The notes: generated from the letters alone by a model not told the origin. 49,216 nucleotides of DNA from Ruminococcus sp. (GCA_015066705.1 SVNV01000016.1:1-49216); one strand, 5' to 3'. Shown: positions 7,641 to 16,021, counted from the first letter of the stretch. Numbers and translations: made by a program.

Positions 7641-7670
7641 ACCTCCCCATTCCTTTCGGAATGAGGAGGT
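7641..7670. terminator. Terminator-like hairpin between accessory genes
   Basis: ACCTCC (7641-7646) and ATTCC (7649-7653) pair with GGAAT (7658-7662) and GGAGGT (7665-7670) around a TTTC loop, followed by CATTTTG. Its ACAAAAACCTCC lead-in is very similar to those of the hairpins at 6811 and 6936. Confidence 0.5.
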
Positions 7671-7734
7671 CATTTTGTTTCTTATTCACATCAGCTTATC
7701 CGTACTTCGACGGTTAAATCCTCCCACTGTTTAG

Positions 7735-8727
7735 CACGGAGGTAGTTGCCGCCGGATTTACGGAAATCCTTTCGGTAAAAATCTTCTGAACGAAATGCTA
7801 AGAAACGAAAAATATAAGGGCGTGTATATTTACAACCGACGTGCTTCAAAAGACGCTGACGGGAAGTACAACAGCCATCTAAACAAGTTTGAAGATGAGA
7901 TAGTGAGAATAGCTGACGGAATGCCCAGAATAATCAGCGACGAGCTTTTTGAAAGTGTCAATAAAATAATCTGTTCACGAAAACGCCTGAAAACCTATCG
8001 TGGGAAAAAGCACACCTATCTCCTTACAGGCAAGATTTTCTGTGGCAAATGTGGTGGGGCATACAGTGGTGGTTCAAGGCGTTCGGGAAAGAAAAACAAG
8101 ACAGAATACTCATCATACACCTGCTCAACCAAACGTCGGTATTCAGGAATAAGTTGCAAAAACAAAGAAATCCGAAAGGAGTACATAGAAGAATATGTTC
8201 TCAGGGAAATCCTCCGTGTGGTGCTCTCAGATGAAAAAATCCCGATACTCGTAAAGAAGTATCAGGATTACTATGCGAGGAAAATAAGCAGTGCTGACGA
8301 TGAACTGAACGCACTGCGAAACAGCATTAAGGATACAGAAGGTAAAATCAGAAACCTTGTTTCGGTAATTGCAAACACGGGAAGCACAGCTTTGATAACT
8401 GCGTTAAGCGAACAGGAAAATGAAAAAGCAAGACTTGAAAGCGAGCTTGCCATTGCAGAAAGTAATCTGAAAACACAGGTGCTGACTGAAAAACAAATCA
8501 CAGAAGCCTACAAAAGAGCAAGGGATTTATTTCTTGAAGGAAGTATTGAAACAAAACGACAACTTATAAATCTCTATCTTGACAAGGTTTTAGTATACGA
8601 AAATTATGTGGAAGTGTATATAAATGCACTTCCGCTTTACATAAGAGAAAAACTGATAAAAAAATGCCGCAACACCAGTGAAAACACCAGCATTGCGGAT
8701 TTTATTGGTCGAGGTGACGGGACTTGA
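7735..8727 (+). pseudogene. Large serine recombinase, C-terminal relic
   Basis: The readable frame starts after a stop at 7732-7734 and runs to 8727; an ATG at 7795 gives 310 residues. YGNPFGKNLLNEMLRNEKYK at the beginning is the start of the Recombinase domain that follows the catalytic domain in large serine integrases. A zinc ribbon (FCGKCGG, then SYTC and SCKNKE) lies near residues 80-125 of the ATG-initiated frame, followed by a long coiled coil with ARLESELAIAESNL. The N-terminal resolvase domain with its catalytic serine is absent, so the protein cannot recombine DNA. The last seven codons overlap the 3' end of the tRNA-Pro gene in antisense, consistent with a former integration junction. 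I read it as the remains of the enzyme that brought in this island. Confidence 0.8.
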
Positions 8728-8782
8728 ACCCACGGCCCCTACGTCCCGAACGTAGTGCTCTACCAAACTGAGCTACACCTCG
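8706..8782 (-). tRNA. tRNA-Pro (anticodon CGG), CCA encoded
   Basis: On the minus strand the acceptor arms CGAGGTG and CACCTCG pair at the two ends. A D arm with GCTC/GAGC, an anticodon stem CTACG/CGTAG enclosing TTCGGGA, and a T arm with TTCAAGT are all present. The loop gives anticodon CGG, reading the proline codon CCG. A discriminator A and CCA follow, giving 77 bases. The 3' end overlaps the final codons of the recombinase relic on the other strand. Confidence 0.95.
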
Positions 8783-8796
8783 AAAACAACATTATC

Positions 8797-8825
8797 ATTA
8801 TACGACTTTTGCTCCCTCTTGTCAA
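8797..8825 (-). promoter_or_regulatory. Consensus promoter of tRNA-Pro
   Basis: On the minus strand TTGACA (8820-8825) and TATAAT (8797-8802) are both perfect consensus hexamers with 17-base spacing, placed about 15 bases before the tRNA. This suits a strongly transcribed stable RNA. Confidence 0.85.
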
Positions 8826-8838
8826 GTGTGGAAAAACA

Positions 8839-8878
8839 AAAACTCTGCCCGAAAAACCTCTTATTCAGGCAGAGTTTT
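8839..8878 (-). terminator. Terminator of the two-component operon
   Basis: AAAACTCTGCC (8839-8849) pairs with GGCAGAGTTTT (8868-8878). It lies four bases past the histidine kinase stop codon and is followed by T-rich sequence on the minus strand. Confidence 0.75.
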
Positions 8879-8881
8879 GTG

Positions 8882-10354
8882 TTATTTTTCGTCATTTAAA
8901 ACTATTTCAAACCAGAACACCGAGCCTTTTCCCACTTCGCTTGAAACCCCGAACGGAAACTCGTGCATCTTGAGAATTTCCTTGACAATAGAAAGTCCCA
9001 GACCTGTTCCCATCTTATCTCTCTTGTGGCGTTCGTTTCGATAGTATCTATCAAAAATCATCGGAAGCTGGTCCTTAGGAATTCCCTCGCCGTCGTCGTG
9101 AACCTCAATACGCACAGCATTCTCCTTGTTTATCTGAACAACCGAAACCTTCTTACCCTCTCCGCAATAGTTGACAGCATTGTTTATAAGGTTGTAGAAA
9201 ACCTGCTCCAGCTTTGAAACGTCAGCTTTACAAATTCTGTCCTCATCCTTCTGAAGGGTAATATCATAACCGTCGTTTTCACAAAGAAGAGCATATCTCT
9301 GCATAATCTCGTCAAGCTTCTGGTTGATAGAAAACTCGGAATATTCCATTTCCATATTTCCGCTTTCAAGCTTGGAAAGCTCCAGAAGCGAGCTTACCAG
9401 CGCAGAAAGTCTGTCGCTTTCGTCGATGATAACCTGAAGGTGTTCCTCACGTTTTTCCGGCTTGTTTCCTGAAATATCCCTAATCATCTCAGCATATGAC
9501 TTGATAATGGTCAGCGGAGTTCTCAAATCGTGCGAAACGTTTGCAATAAGGTCTCGACGCAGGTCGGTAATTTTTGAAATATCCTTTCTCGCCTTATCAA
9601 GAGCCTTTGCAAGCTCCTTTGTTTCAACGTAGCTGCTGTCCTCAAATTTCGCCGTAAAGTCGCCCTCCGCAAAACGCTTTGCTGTTTCGGTAATTTTTGT
9701 AATCGGCTGTGAAAGCCTGCTTGAAATAAACAGCGTAATGATAAACGCAAGCTCAAAAAGAATTATGGTAATGTAAAAAAGCTGAGTCCTGATGATGTCT
9801 GATGTAGAATCCAGCATTTCAAGGGAGGATTCTATGTAAACATAAACCTCCTCGCCCTTTAGCTCGCATTTTGTCACAACCACAACTGATTTTGTATCAT
9901 ACTGAGTATTTTCAAACGCCTGCGTCATTATATCTTCTTCTTGATTTTCATAATCGGATTTGATACCGTAAATCATCGCACTGAAGTTAGTCAGAATGTC
10001 TTTTTCAAGCATTGACGAACCACCAAGCATATTGCAGAAAAACTTGGAGTTTCCACGGGTATCCGTTACAGCGATACACACGCTGTTGCGAAAAGCCTCG
10101 GTAGTTATCCTCTCCTGAAAGCTTTCGTTTATCGGAGTTTCCGGCTTTGAGGAAATACTTTCAGCAACCTTGACAAGCTGGTCTGTTTTCATTGCCGAAT
10201 AATAGCTTTCCAGAAGAAGATACTGAAAAAACCACAACAGTCCTAAAATCGCAAAGGTAAAGACAATAAAGCTTATCCAGATATAACTTCTGAGGCTTGA
10301 TATTTTAGAAAAGAGCTTTTTTCCTTTTTTCTTTTTCTTATCAGATTTTTTCAA
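8882..10354 (-). CDS. Membrane sensor histidine kinase
   Basis: A 490-residue class I sensor kinase. A Lys-rich cytoplasmic start precedes TM1 (about residues 28-50, FIVFTFAILGLLWFFQYLLL). An extracytoplasmic domain of ~140 residues follows, then TM2 (about 190-213), a HAMP segment (SQPITKITETAKRFAEGDF), HisKA with the phospho-acceptor in NVSHDLRTPLTIIKSYAEM, and an ATPase domain with N box NLINNAVNY, G1 box DDGEGIP and G2 box GTGLGLSIV. It would autophosphorylate and pass phosphate to the adjacent regulator. The apparent start codon is TTG at 10354, overlapping the regulator gene by 14 bases and coupled to it; GAGAGG upstream may serve as a distant ribosome site. The ligand is unknown. Confidence 0.9.
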   Translation of the reverse strand: MKKSDKKKKKGKKLFSKISSLRSYIWISFIVFTFAILGLLWFFQYLLLESYYSAMKTDQLVKVAESISSKPETPINESFQERITTEAFRNSVCIAVTDTRGNSKFFCNMLGGSSMLEKDILTNFSAMIYGIKSDYENQEEDIMTQAFENTQYDTKSVVVVTKCELKGEEVYVYIESSLEMLDSTSDIIRTQLFYITIILFELAFIITLFISSRLSQPITKITETAKRFAEGDFTAKFEDSSYVETKELAKALDKARKDISKITDLRRDLIANVSHDLRTPLTIIKSYAEMIRDISGNKPEKREEHLQVIIDESDRLSALVSSLLELSKLESGNMEMEYSEFSINQKLDEIMQRYALLCENDGYDITLQKDEDRICKADVSKLEQVFYNLINNAVNYCGEGKKVSVVQINKENAVRIEVHDDGEGIPKDQLPMIFDRYYRNERHKRDKMGTGLGLSIVKEILKMHEFPFGVSSEVGKGSVFWFEIVLNDEK

Positions 10355-11012
10355 ACTTATATCCCATTCCTCTCAGGGTAATAATCAGATTTCTGTATTC
10401 ACCGAGACTGTTTCTGAGCATTTTGATGTGAGTGTCAACTGTTCTGTCATCGCCGTAAAAATCAAATCCCCACACTTCCTCAAGAAGCTTTTCTCTGGAA
10501 AGTGCTATGTTCATATTCTTTACAAGATAAAACAGAAGCTCGTATTCCTTAGGTGTCATCTGAATTCTCTGACCGTCGATAGTAACCTCTCTTGCGGTCA
10601 TATTGATAACAAGCCCCTGATAGGTAACAACATCTTCCTGAACCTTAACGGCGTTGCTTCTTGTAAGGACAGCTCTTATTCTCGCAAGTAATTCCTTAGG
10701 TGAAAAAGGCTTTACAACGTAGTCGTCGATTCCCAGCTCAAAGCCGAAAAGCTTGTCGTATTCCTCACCTCTTGCCGAAAGCATAATTATAGGGGTTTTC
10801 TTTGTTTTTCTTATTTCCTTACAAGCAGAAAACCCATCAAGCTTCGGCATCATAACGTCCATAATAATCAGGTCATAATCGTTGTTTCTTGCCTTTTCAA
10901 CCGCTTCCATACCGTTTTGTGCTTCATCGGTTTCAAAGCCCTCAAACTCTGCATATTCCTTTACTACGATGCGGATTTTTGCTTCATCGTCAACTATAAG
11001 AAGTTTTGACAT
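10341..11012 (-). CDS. OmpR/PhoB-family response regulator
   Basis: This 223-residue transcription factor has a receiver domain with the acidic pair VDDE, the phospho-acceptor Asp in LIIMDVMMPKLDG, the Thr/Ser position in IIMLSARG and the Lys in DDYVVKPFSP. A winged-helix effector domain follows, with MTPKEYELLFYLVKN and DDRTVDTHIKMLRN. The start at 11012 is preferred over an upstream TTG because AAAGG sits nine bases ahead of it. It is co-transcribed with the overlapping kinase gene. It probably controls envelope or stress genes; no target is obvious here, though the divergent MATE exporter is a possible one. Confidence 0.92.
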   Translation of the reverse strand: MSKLLIVDDEAKIRIVVKEYAEFEGFETDEAQNGMEAVEKARNNDYDLIIMDVMMPKLDGFSACKEIRKTKKTPIIMLSARGEEYDKLFGFELGIDDYVVKPFSPKELLARIRAVLTRSNAVKVQEDVVTYQGLVINMTAREVTIDGQRIQMTPKEYELLFYLVKNMNIALSREKLLEEVWGFDFYGDDRTVDTHIKMLRNSLGEYRNLIITLRGMGYKFEKI

Positions 11013-11116
11013 GTAATCAATTCCTTTCAATCATCACAAAATTTCCCACAAAATAATAACCTGTTTTTGTGTAAACCCCGTGACAAATAAAGTAAAAATA
11101 CCTGCTGTTATCATAT

Positions 11117-11145
11117 AGTATATCACATTATTCAATAATTTACAA
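11117..11145 (-). promoter_or_regulatory. Promoter of the two-component operon
   Basis: On the minus strand TTGTAA (11140-11145) and TATACT (11117-11122) lie 17 bases apart, about 100 bases before the regulator start. Confidence 0.6.
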
Positions 11146-11155
11146 TAATTTTTAG

Positions 11156-11184
11156 TTGAAGTTTAAAACCAGATGTGCTAAACT
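11156..11184 (+). promoter_or_regulatory. Promoter of the MATE exporter gene
   Basis: TTGAAG (11156-11161) and TAAACT (11179-11184) are spaced by 17 bases. The promoter diverges from that of the two-component operon 11 bases away. Confidence 0.55.
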
Positions 11185-11238
11185 ATTCTTTGAAAAAAAT
11201 TAAGGAAGTGACCTTTTACGTCAACAAAAAATTATGAG

Positions 11239-12588
11239 ATGGATATGACAAGCGGTCCTGTATTAAAGAAAATGCTCGCATTTACTTTACCGCTTATGTT
11301 TTCAAGTATATTACAGCTTCTTTTCAACGCTGCGGATATCGTTGTTGTTGGACGCTTTGCGGGGGACGATTCTCTTGCGGCGGTAGGCTCGACAACTGCC
11401 CTTGTAAACCTTATGACAAACCTTTTTATGGGGCTTTCTGTTGGTACAAACGTTGTATGCGCACGCTATATCGGTGCCGGAAAGGACAAGTCCCTCAGCC
11501 GTGCCGTACACACCTCGGTGATGATTGGATTTATCAGCGGACTTGTGCTGACGGTTGTAGGATTTTTCGGAGCAAAAGGACTTTTACAGCTTATGCAGAC
11601 TCCTGAAGAGGTTCTGCCTCTTGCGACAATTTACCTTAAAATTTACTTTTTCGGAATGCCTGCTATGATGGTTTACAACTTTGCGGCGGCAATCCTCAGA
11701 GCAGTAGGAGACACCAAGAGACCTCTTTACTATCTTTTTGCGTCAGGAATTTTAAACGTACTGCTTAACCTTGCTTTTGTAATAATCTTTCATATGGGTG
11801 TTGCGGGAGTTGCACTGGCAACTATTATTTCACAGTTTATGTCGGCATTCCTCGTTATCCGCTGTCTTATGAAGGAAACAGGTGCTATAAAGCTTATCCT
11901 CAGACAGCTTGGAATAGACAAAGGTATATTCTTTAAAATTATTCAGATTGGTCTGCCGGCAGGCTTTCAGGGAATAGTATTTTCACTTTCAAACGTGGTA
12001 ATTCAGGCTTCTGTAAACGGCTTCGGAAATGTTGTTGTGGCAGGAAACTCTGCCGCCGGAAACATCGAAGGCTTTGTGTGGGTAGCTATGAATTCCTTCC
12101 ACCAGTCTACAATTTCATTTGTCAGCCAGAATTACGGCGGAGAAAAGTACGAAAGAATAAACAAAATAGTTATTACCGGACTTTTGTGCGTGTTTGTGAC
12201 GGGCGCTGTTCTGGGAAATCTCTGTTATATTTTCGGACAGCCTCTGCTGTCGATTTATTCGGGAAGCTCAAAGGTCATTCAGGCAGGTATGTCACGACTT
12301 TCCATAATAAGTGCAACCTACGCCATCTGCGGAATTATGGACGTTATGGTTGGCGCACTCCGAGGTATCGGAAGCTCTGTTGTGCCAATGATTGTATCGG
12401 TAGTGGGCGTTTGTGGACTGCGTCTTGTGTGGATTGGAACAATCTTTCAGGTTGAGGATTTTCACCGTATCGAAACTGTTTACTGGTCATACCCTGTGTC
12501 GTGGATTCTGACCTTTGTGGCACATTCGCTCTGTTTTATTTATCTTAAACACAAAATGACAAAAAGACTTTCGGAGAAAAATATGTAA
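11239..12588 (+). CDS. MATE-family efflux transporter
   Basis: A 449-residue polytopic membrane protein of the multidrug and toxic compound extrusion family, which exports cationic or organic compounds using Na+ or H+. The N-terminal DMTSGPVLKKMLAFTLPLM, then NAADIVVVGRFAG and AAVGSTTALVNL, are diagnostic. About twelve hydrophobic segments follow in two matching halves, with the second beginning near residue 235 (IIQIGLPAGFQGIVFSLSN). Length is normal. No proper ribosome site lies before the ATG: the nearest, AAGGAAG, is about 30 bases upstream, and an out-of-frame ATG with a short stop-limited frame overlaps the start. Translation may therefore be weak or regulated. It diverges from the two-component operon. 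The substrate is unknown. Confidence 0.92.
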   Translation: MDMTSGPVLKKMLAFTLPLMFSSILQLLFNAADIVVVGRFAGDDSLAAVGSTTALVNLMTNLFMGLSVGTNVVCARYIGAGKDKSLSRAVHTSVMIGFISGLVLTVVGFFGAKGLLQLMQTPEEVLPLATIYLKIYFFGMPAMMVYNFAAAILRAVGDTKRPLYYLFASGILNVLLNLAFVIIFHMGVAGVALATIISQFMSAFLVIRCLMKETGAIKLILRQLGIDKGIFFKIIQIGLPAGFQGIVFSLSNVVIQASVNGFGNVVVAGNSAAGNIEGFVWVAMNSFHQSTISFVSQNYGGEKYERINKIVITGLLCVFVTGAVLGNLCYIFGQPLLSIYSGSSKVIQAGMSRLSIISATYAICGIMDVMVGALRGIGSSVVPMIVSVVGVCGLRLVWIGTIFQVEDFHRIETVYWSYPVSWILTFVAHSLCFIYLKHKMTKRLSEKNM

Positions 12589-12592
12589 TATA

Positions 12593-12630
12593 AAGACCTT
12601 GGGATTCTGATGTCCCAAGGTCTTGTTTTT
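12593..12630 (+). terminator. Terminator between the MATE and HPr genes
   Basis: AAGACCTTGGGA (12593-12604) pairs perfectly with TCCCAAGGTCTT (12613-12624) across an 8-base loop and is followed by GTTTTTT. It serves the plus-strand MATE gene and probably also the convergent HPr gene. Confidence 0.85.
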
Positions 12631-12887
12631 TACAGATTTTCTTCAAAGAAGTTTTTCATAGTGGTGATTGAGGATTCCTCGTTGCCGCCGTTTGCGACAA
12701 CTTCTACCTCGTCGCCACACTTGATTCCAAGCCCCATAAGCGCCATAAGTCGTGTTGCCGAAACAGTAACATCACCCTTTTTTATGGTAATTTCGCTGTC
12801 AAGCTCCTTTGCGGTTTTGCAGAGAAGCCCTGCCGGACGTGCGTGAATACCAAGCTCATCCTTTATTTTATATTTAAATGATTTCAT
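12630..12887 (-). CDS. ptsH: HPr-like phosphocarrier protein
   Basis: An 85-residue phosphocarrier of the PTS sugar uptake chain. The active histidine is His15 in GIHARPA, normally phosphorylated by enzyme I. The second conserved block is SATRLMALMGLGI, where the regulatory Ser46 of Firmicutes HPr (in KSIMGVMSLGI) is replaced by arginine at position 46. The protein would therefore transfer phosphate to the PTS but should not be modified by HPr kinase or act in CcpA-type catabolite control, unless Thr45 substitutes. It is the last gene of the cluster that includes the PTS permease; its ribosome site GGAGG lies inside the end of the preceding gene, three bases away. Enzyme I is not in the window. 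It could be a secondary HPr rather than the main one. Confidence 0.88.
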   Translation of the reverse strand: MKSFKYKIKDELGIHARPAGLLCKTAKELDSEITIKKGDVTVSATRLMALMGLGIKCGDEVEVVANGGNEESSITTMKNFFEENL

Positions 12888-12890
12888 ATA

Positions 12891-13712
12891 TTAAACCTCC
12901 ACAACAACGCCAGAATGGTCGGAAACCTCATTGTAATATTTTCCGTTAAACACCACCCGTGAGCTTTTCACTGGTGTTTTTTTACTACACCAAATCTGGT
13001 CGATTCTCATTCCGTCGGTGTCACTTATTTTGTCTTTCCATCCGTCAATAACCTTTGCTACGGTGTAACCCTCGTCCTTTTTTTCAGCAAGTGTATAGCT
13101 GTCGTGAAACCCGCTTTTTTGGATTTCTTCATAGCTTTCGCCTGAAAGCTCAGGGGCGTTTGTGTCGCCCATCAGCCACACCTCGCCTTGATTCTTTATG
13201 TGGGAAATAACCCTTTCCCACTGCTTTGAAAAAGGCTCTTCGTTGTCCGTCCACCAGCCGAAATGAACAGAATAAAACCACTTGTCCGAAAAATTTCTGA
13301 CACGTATTCCGATGATTTTTCTTGTTTTCCAGTTGTCATAGCTGTCAATATCACTTACCGTCGCAAGAGATATTTCCTCGATATGGGATAAGCTCATTAT
13401 ACCGACACATTCTTCGTATTTTCCGTAGCTTTTTTTCATAGGTGTCATTGTAAAATGATAAAAAAGCCCTTCTTTTTTAAGCATTTTAAAAACTGTCAGA
13501 AGATGGTTGTCGCTTTTTATTTTTATTCCTTTACAGCTTGGAAAATATCCCTCGATTTTTCCTTTTACCACATCGCCACAAACCGACTGGTTTATTTCCT
13601 GCAAAGCGATTATATCAGGCTTTTCAGCTATAACGCCCTTTACAAATTCCTTGAGTTTTTCTTCGTAATTCTCCTCCACAAGACTGTGGGTGTTAAGAGT
13701 CATAAGCTTCAT
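12891..13712 (-). CDS. Endonuclease/exonuclease/phosphatase-family hydrolase
   Basis: A 273-residue metal-dependent phosphoesterase of the EEP fold. Seen in order: MTLNTHSL at the N terminus, PDIIALQEIN with the metal-binding Glu near residue 40, VHFGWW near 150, MGDTNAP near 180 and SDHSGVVVEV at the C terminus. Together these supply the Asn, Glu, His, Asp/Asn and final Asp-His of the catalytic set. There is no signal peptide, so it should act inside the cell. Members cleave DNA, RNA, inositol phosphates or lipids; the substrate here cannot be told. It lies between the PTS permease gene and HPr in the same direction. The 125-base gap to the PTS gene is almost filled by a cloverleaf-forming repeat. 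Confidence 0.85.
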   Translation of the reverse strand: MKLMTLNTHSLVEENYEEKLKEFVKGVIAEKPDIIALQEINQSVCGDVVKGKIEGYFPSCKGIKIKSDNHLLTVFKMLKKEGLFYHFTMTPMKKSYGKYEECVGIMSLSHIEEISLATVSDIDSYDNWKTRKIIGIRVRNFSDKWFYSVHFGWWTDNEEPFSKQWERVISHIKNQGEVWLMGDTNAPELSGESYEEIQKSGFHDSYTLAEKKDEGYTVAKVIDGWKDKISDTDGMRIDQIWCSKKTPVKSSRVVFNGKYYNEVSDHSGVVVEV

Positions 13713-13734
13713 ATTTCCCTACTTCCTTTGCCGT

Positions 13735-13837
13735 CGGCACGGCTGCAGGGGCTTTGCCCCTTTTCTTTTCAAGCGCTCCGCGCTTGAAAGGTCAGCTGTC
13801 GCAGCTCCGAAGGGCTTGCGACAGCAAAGCCGTGCCG
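13735..13837. repeat. Cloverleaf-forming intergenic element A
   Basis: A closing stem of CGGCACGGCT (13735-13744) with AGCCGTGCCG (13828-13837) encloses three hairpins. The first is AGGGGC/GCCCCT with a TTT loop (13747-13761). The second is a 10-bp stem TTTCAAGCGC with a TCC loop (13767-13789). The third is GCTGTCGCA/TGCGACAGC (13795-13803 with 13817-13825), topped by a smaller stem. It begins directly at the stop codon of the PTS gene and is GC-rich compared with its surroundings. Confidence 0.7.
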
Positions 13838-15955
13838 TCACAGAATGTCGTTTATATCCGACTTCAGCACGTCAGCCTTGGGCCCGTAAACTGCCTGAAT
13901 TCCTGTTCCTTTTTTCAAGAGACTGAGAGCACCTTCTTTTTTCCAGCTTTCGGCATCAGCCACAAGGTCAGGATTTTTAACAGTTACTCTCAGTCTTGTC
14001 ATACAGGCGTCAACAAGAGTAATGTTTTCTCTGCCTCCGAGAAGGGAGATAATTCTTTCCGGCTGAGAGTTTACATCTCTTTCACCCTTGTCGTCTTTAA
14101 ATTCTTCGGTGTTTTCTCCCGAGGTGTAATTTCCGAGACGGCCGGGGGTTGCGTAGCCGAATTTTCTTATCATAAAGTATGCCACGAAATATCCCACAGC
14201 AAAGAATACAACACAGCTGATAACGAAATTGATAATATCTCCGAGAAGTCCTGCATTTACCGACATAGGAACTCTTGTAAGAAATTCCACGTTTCCGAAA
14301 GAGTGAAGTCTCAGAGGGATAAGACCCGACAAGGCAAAAGCAAAGCCCTGTAAAATGGCATAAACAATATAAAGTGGAATTGCACAGAACATAAACATAA
14401 ACTCAAGAGGCTCAGTAACACCTGTCAGAAATACTGCCAGCGATGCCGACAAAAACATTGAACGATAGCTTCTTCTCTTGTCCTTGTCAACACAGCGGTA
14501 CATTGCAAGTGCCACGCCCAGAAGAAGTCCTGTTGCACCAATCATCTGACCAACCTTGAATCTTGCAGGTGTTACCGATGAAAGAAGTGCTTCGTAGCCT
14601 GAAATATCTCCTGCATTCTTAAGATTGATAAGGTCTGTTATCCACGCAAGCCACAAGGGGTCCTGTCCGAAAACCTGTGAGCCTGCGTTTGCGCCAGTCA
14701 AAATGGTGTAGGTTCCACCAAAGGAAGTGTAATTCATCGGAATTGTCAGCATATGGTGAAGTCCGAATGGCAAAAGAAGTCTTTCGAGAGTCCCGTAAAC
14801 AAATGGTGCTAAAAGTGGTGATGTGTCAGCAGAGTTTGCAATCCAGACGCCGAAGCTGTTGATTCCTGACTGAACAACCGGCCACACAACGCTTAAAATC
14901 AGCGAAGCGATTACCGACCATAAAATTACAACAAGAGGAACAAAACGTTTTCCGTTAAAGAAGGAAAGTGCGTCAGGAAGCTTTCGGAAATTGTAGTATT
15001 TGTTGTAGACAATTCCACCTAAAAAGCCTGAAATAATGCCCACGAAAACACCCATATTAAGTGCCGGCGAGCCCATTACCGACGTAAAATAAGAGGAAAC
15101 CTCCATAGGCTTTCCGAAGATGGAATTTACCGTTGCTTCAGGGTTTGAGAGCATATCGGCTGTCACTCCGAAAACTGCTCCCGTAATATTGTTTATAAGG
15201 ATAAACGCTAAAAGCGCCGCAAAAGCTCCGCCTGCTTTTTCCTTTGCCCACGAGCCACCGATAGCTACTGCAAAAAGAATGTGGAGATTTCCGATAATCG
15301 CCCAGCCGATGTTTTCGGTAACGCTTCCCACGGAGCTGAGAAAAGGAGAATTTCCTGCCATAGAAATAAGCTTTCCGATTGAAATCATAAGTCCTGCGGC
15401 AGGCATAACGGCAATTACCGTCATAAGCACCTTTCCGAGCTTTTGTAAAAAGTCAAAGTCAAAGGTCTTTTTTGTTTTGCGGTGAGATTTTTCTTTTTCC
15501 TCTTCCTTTGCTTCGATGATAAAATATCCTGCTTCAACATTCCCTTCAATGGCGGCAAGCTCCATTCCCTCGGCTCCGTCGCAGATGAGCACGCAGGTTA
15601 CAGGGTTGAGTCCTTTTTTCACAATAAAATCAAGGTCGGCTTCACAAATGAGCATACCCTTCGTCACTCTGTCGCCGACCTTTACCTTTGGAACAAATCC
15701 CTCGCCTTTCAGAGAAACGGTTTCAATACCAAAGTGGACAAGAATTTCCATTCCGTCGTCTGACATAAAACCGTAAGCGTGGTTGGTTTCGGCAACAGAA
15801 GTTACAACCCCGTCAACGGGACTGTAAATATTTCCGTTTTCAGGTAAAATCGCACAGCCGTCACCCAACACTTTTTTTGAAAAAACCTCATCAGGCACAG
15901 CTTCAACACTTATGACCTGTCCCTTAAGAGGCGAAACAATATTTTTGAGAATCAT
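13838..15955 (-). CDS. Glucose-type PTS transporter, fused IIA-IIC-IIB
   Basis: A 705-residue sugar permease that takes up and phosphorylates a hexose, using phosphate from HPr. Residues 1-150 are a glucose-type IIA domain with the phospho-histidine in ILVHFGIETVSL. Residues ~165-600 are the membrane IIC domain, with many hydrophobic segments and the EPLEFMFMFCAIPLYIVY block typical of the glucose/GlcNAc/maltose family. Residues ~625-705 are IIB, with the phospho-cysteine in LVDACMTRLRVTV. The A-C-B order is less common than C-B-A. The start at 15955 is chosen because AGGTGG precedes that ATG. The substrate could be glucose, N-acetylglucosamine or a related sugar; the sequence does not settle it. 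It lies in a cluster with a phosphatase gene, an EEP hydrolase and HPr. Confidence 0.92.
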   Translation of the reverse strand: MILKNIVSPLKGQVISVEAVPDEVFSKKVLGDGCAILPENGNIYSPVDGVVTSVAETNHAYGFMSDDGMEILVHFGIETVSLKGEGFVPKVKVGDRVTKGMLICEADLDFIVKKGLNPVTCVLICDGAEGMELAAIEGNVEAGYFIIEAKEEEKEKSHRKTKKTFDFDFLQKLGKVLMTVIAVMPAAGLMISIGKLISMAGNSPFLSSVGSVTENIGWAIIGNLHILFAVAIGGSWAKEKAGGAFAALLAFILINNITGAVFGVTADMLSNPEATVNSIFGKPMEVSSYFTSVMGSPALNMGVFVGIISGFLGGIVYNKYYNFRKLPDALSFFNGKRFVPLVVILWSVIASLILSVVWPVVQSGINSFGVWIANSADTSPLLAPFVYGTLERLLLPFGLHHMLTIPMNYTSFGGTYTILTGANAGSQVFGQDPLWLAWITDLINLKNAGDISGYEALLSSVTPARFKVGQMIGATGLLLGVALAMYRCVDKDKRRSYRSMFLSASLAVFLTGVTEPLEFMFMFCAIPLYIVYAILQGFAFALSGLIPLRLHSFGNVEFLTRVPMSVNAGLLGDIINFVISCVVFFAVGYFVAYFMIRKFGYATPGRLGNYTSGENTEEFKDDKGERDVNSQPERIISLLGGRENITLVDACMTRLRVTVKNPDLVADAESWKKEGALSLLKKGTGIQAVYGPKADVLKSDINDIL

Positions 15956-16021
15956 AAAAACCACCTGTTTTTGTAATTTTTCTCAAATATCTTTCCCAAA
16001 AAGGCGATACATATTCAGTTA

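Noticed and set aside
13754..14353. 199-codon plus-strand frame over the PTS IIB/IIC end
   Set aside because: Antisense to a clear PTS gene, begins inside a structured repeat and has no ribosome site.
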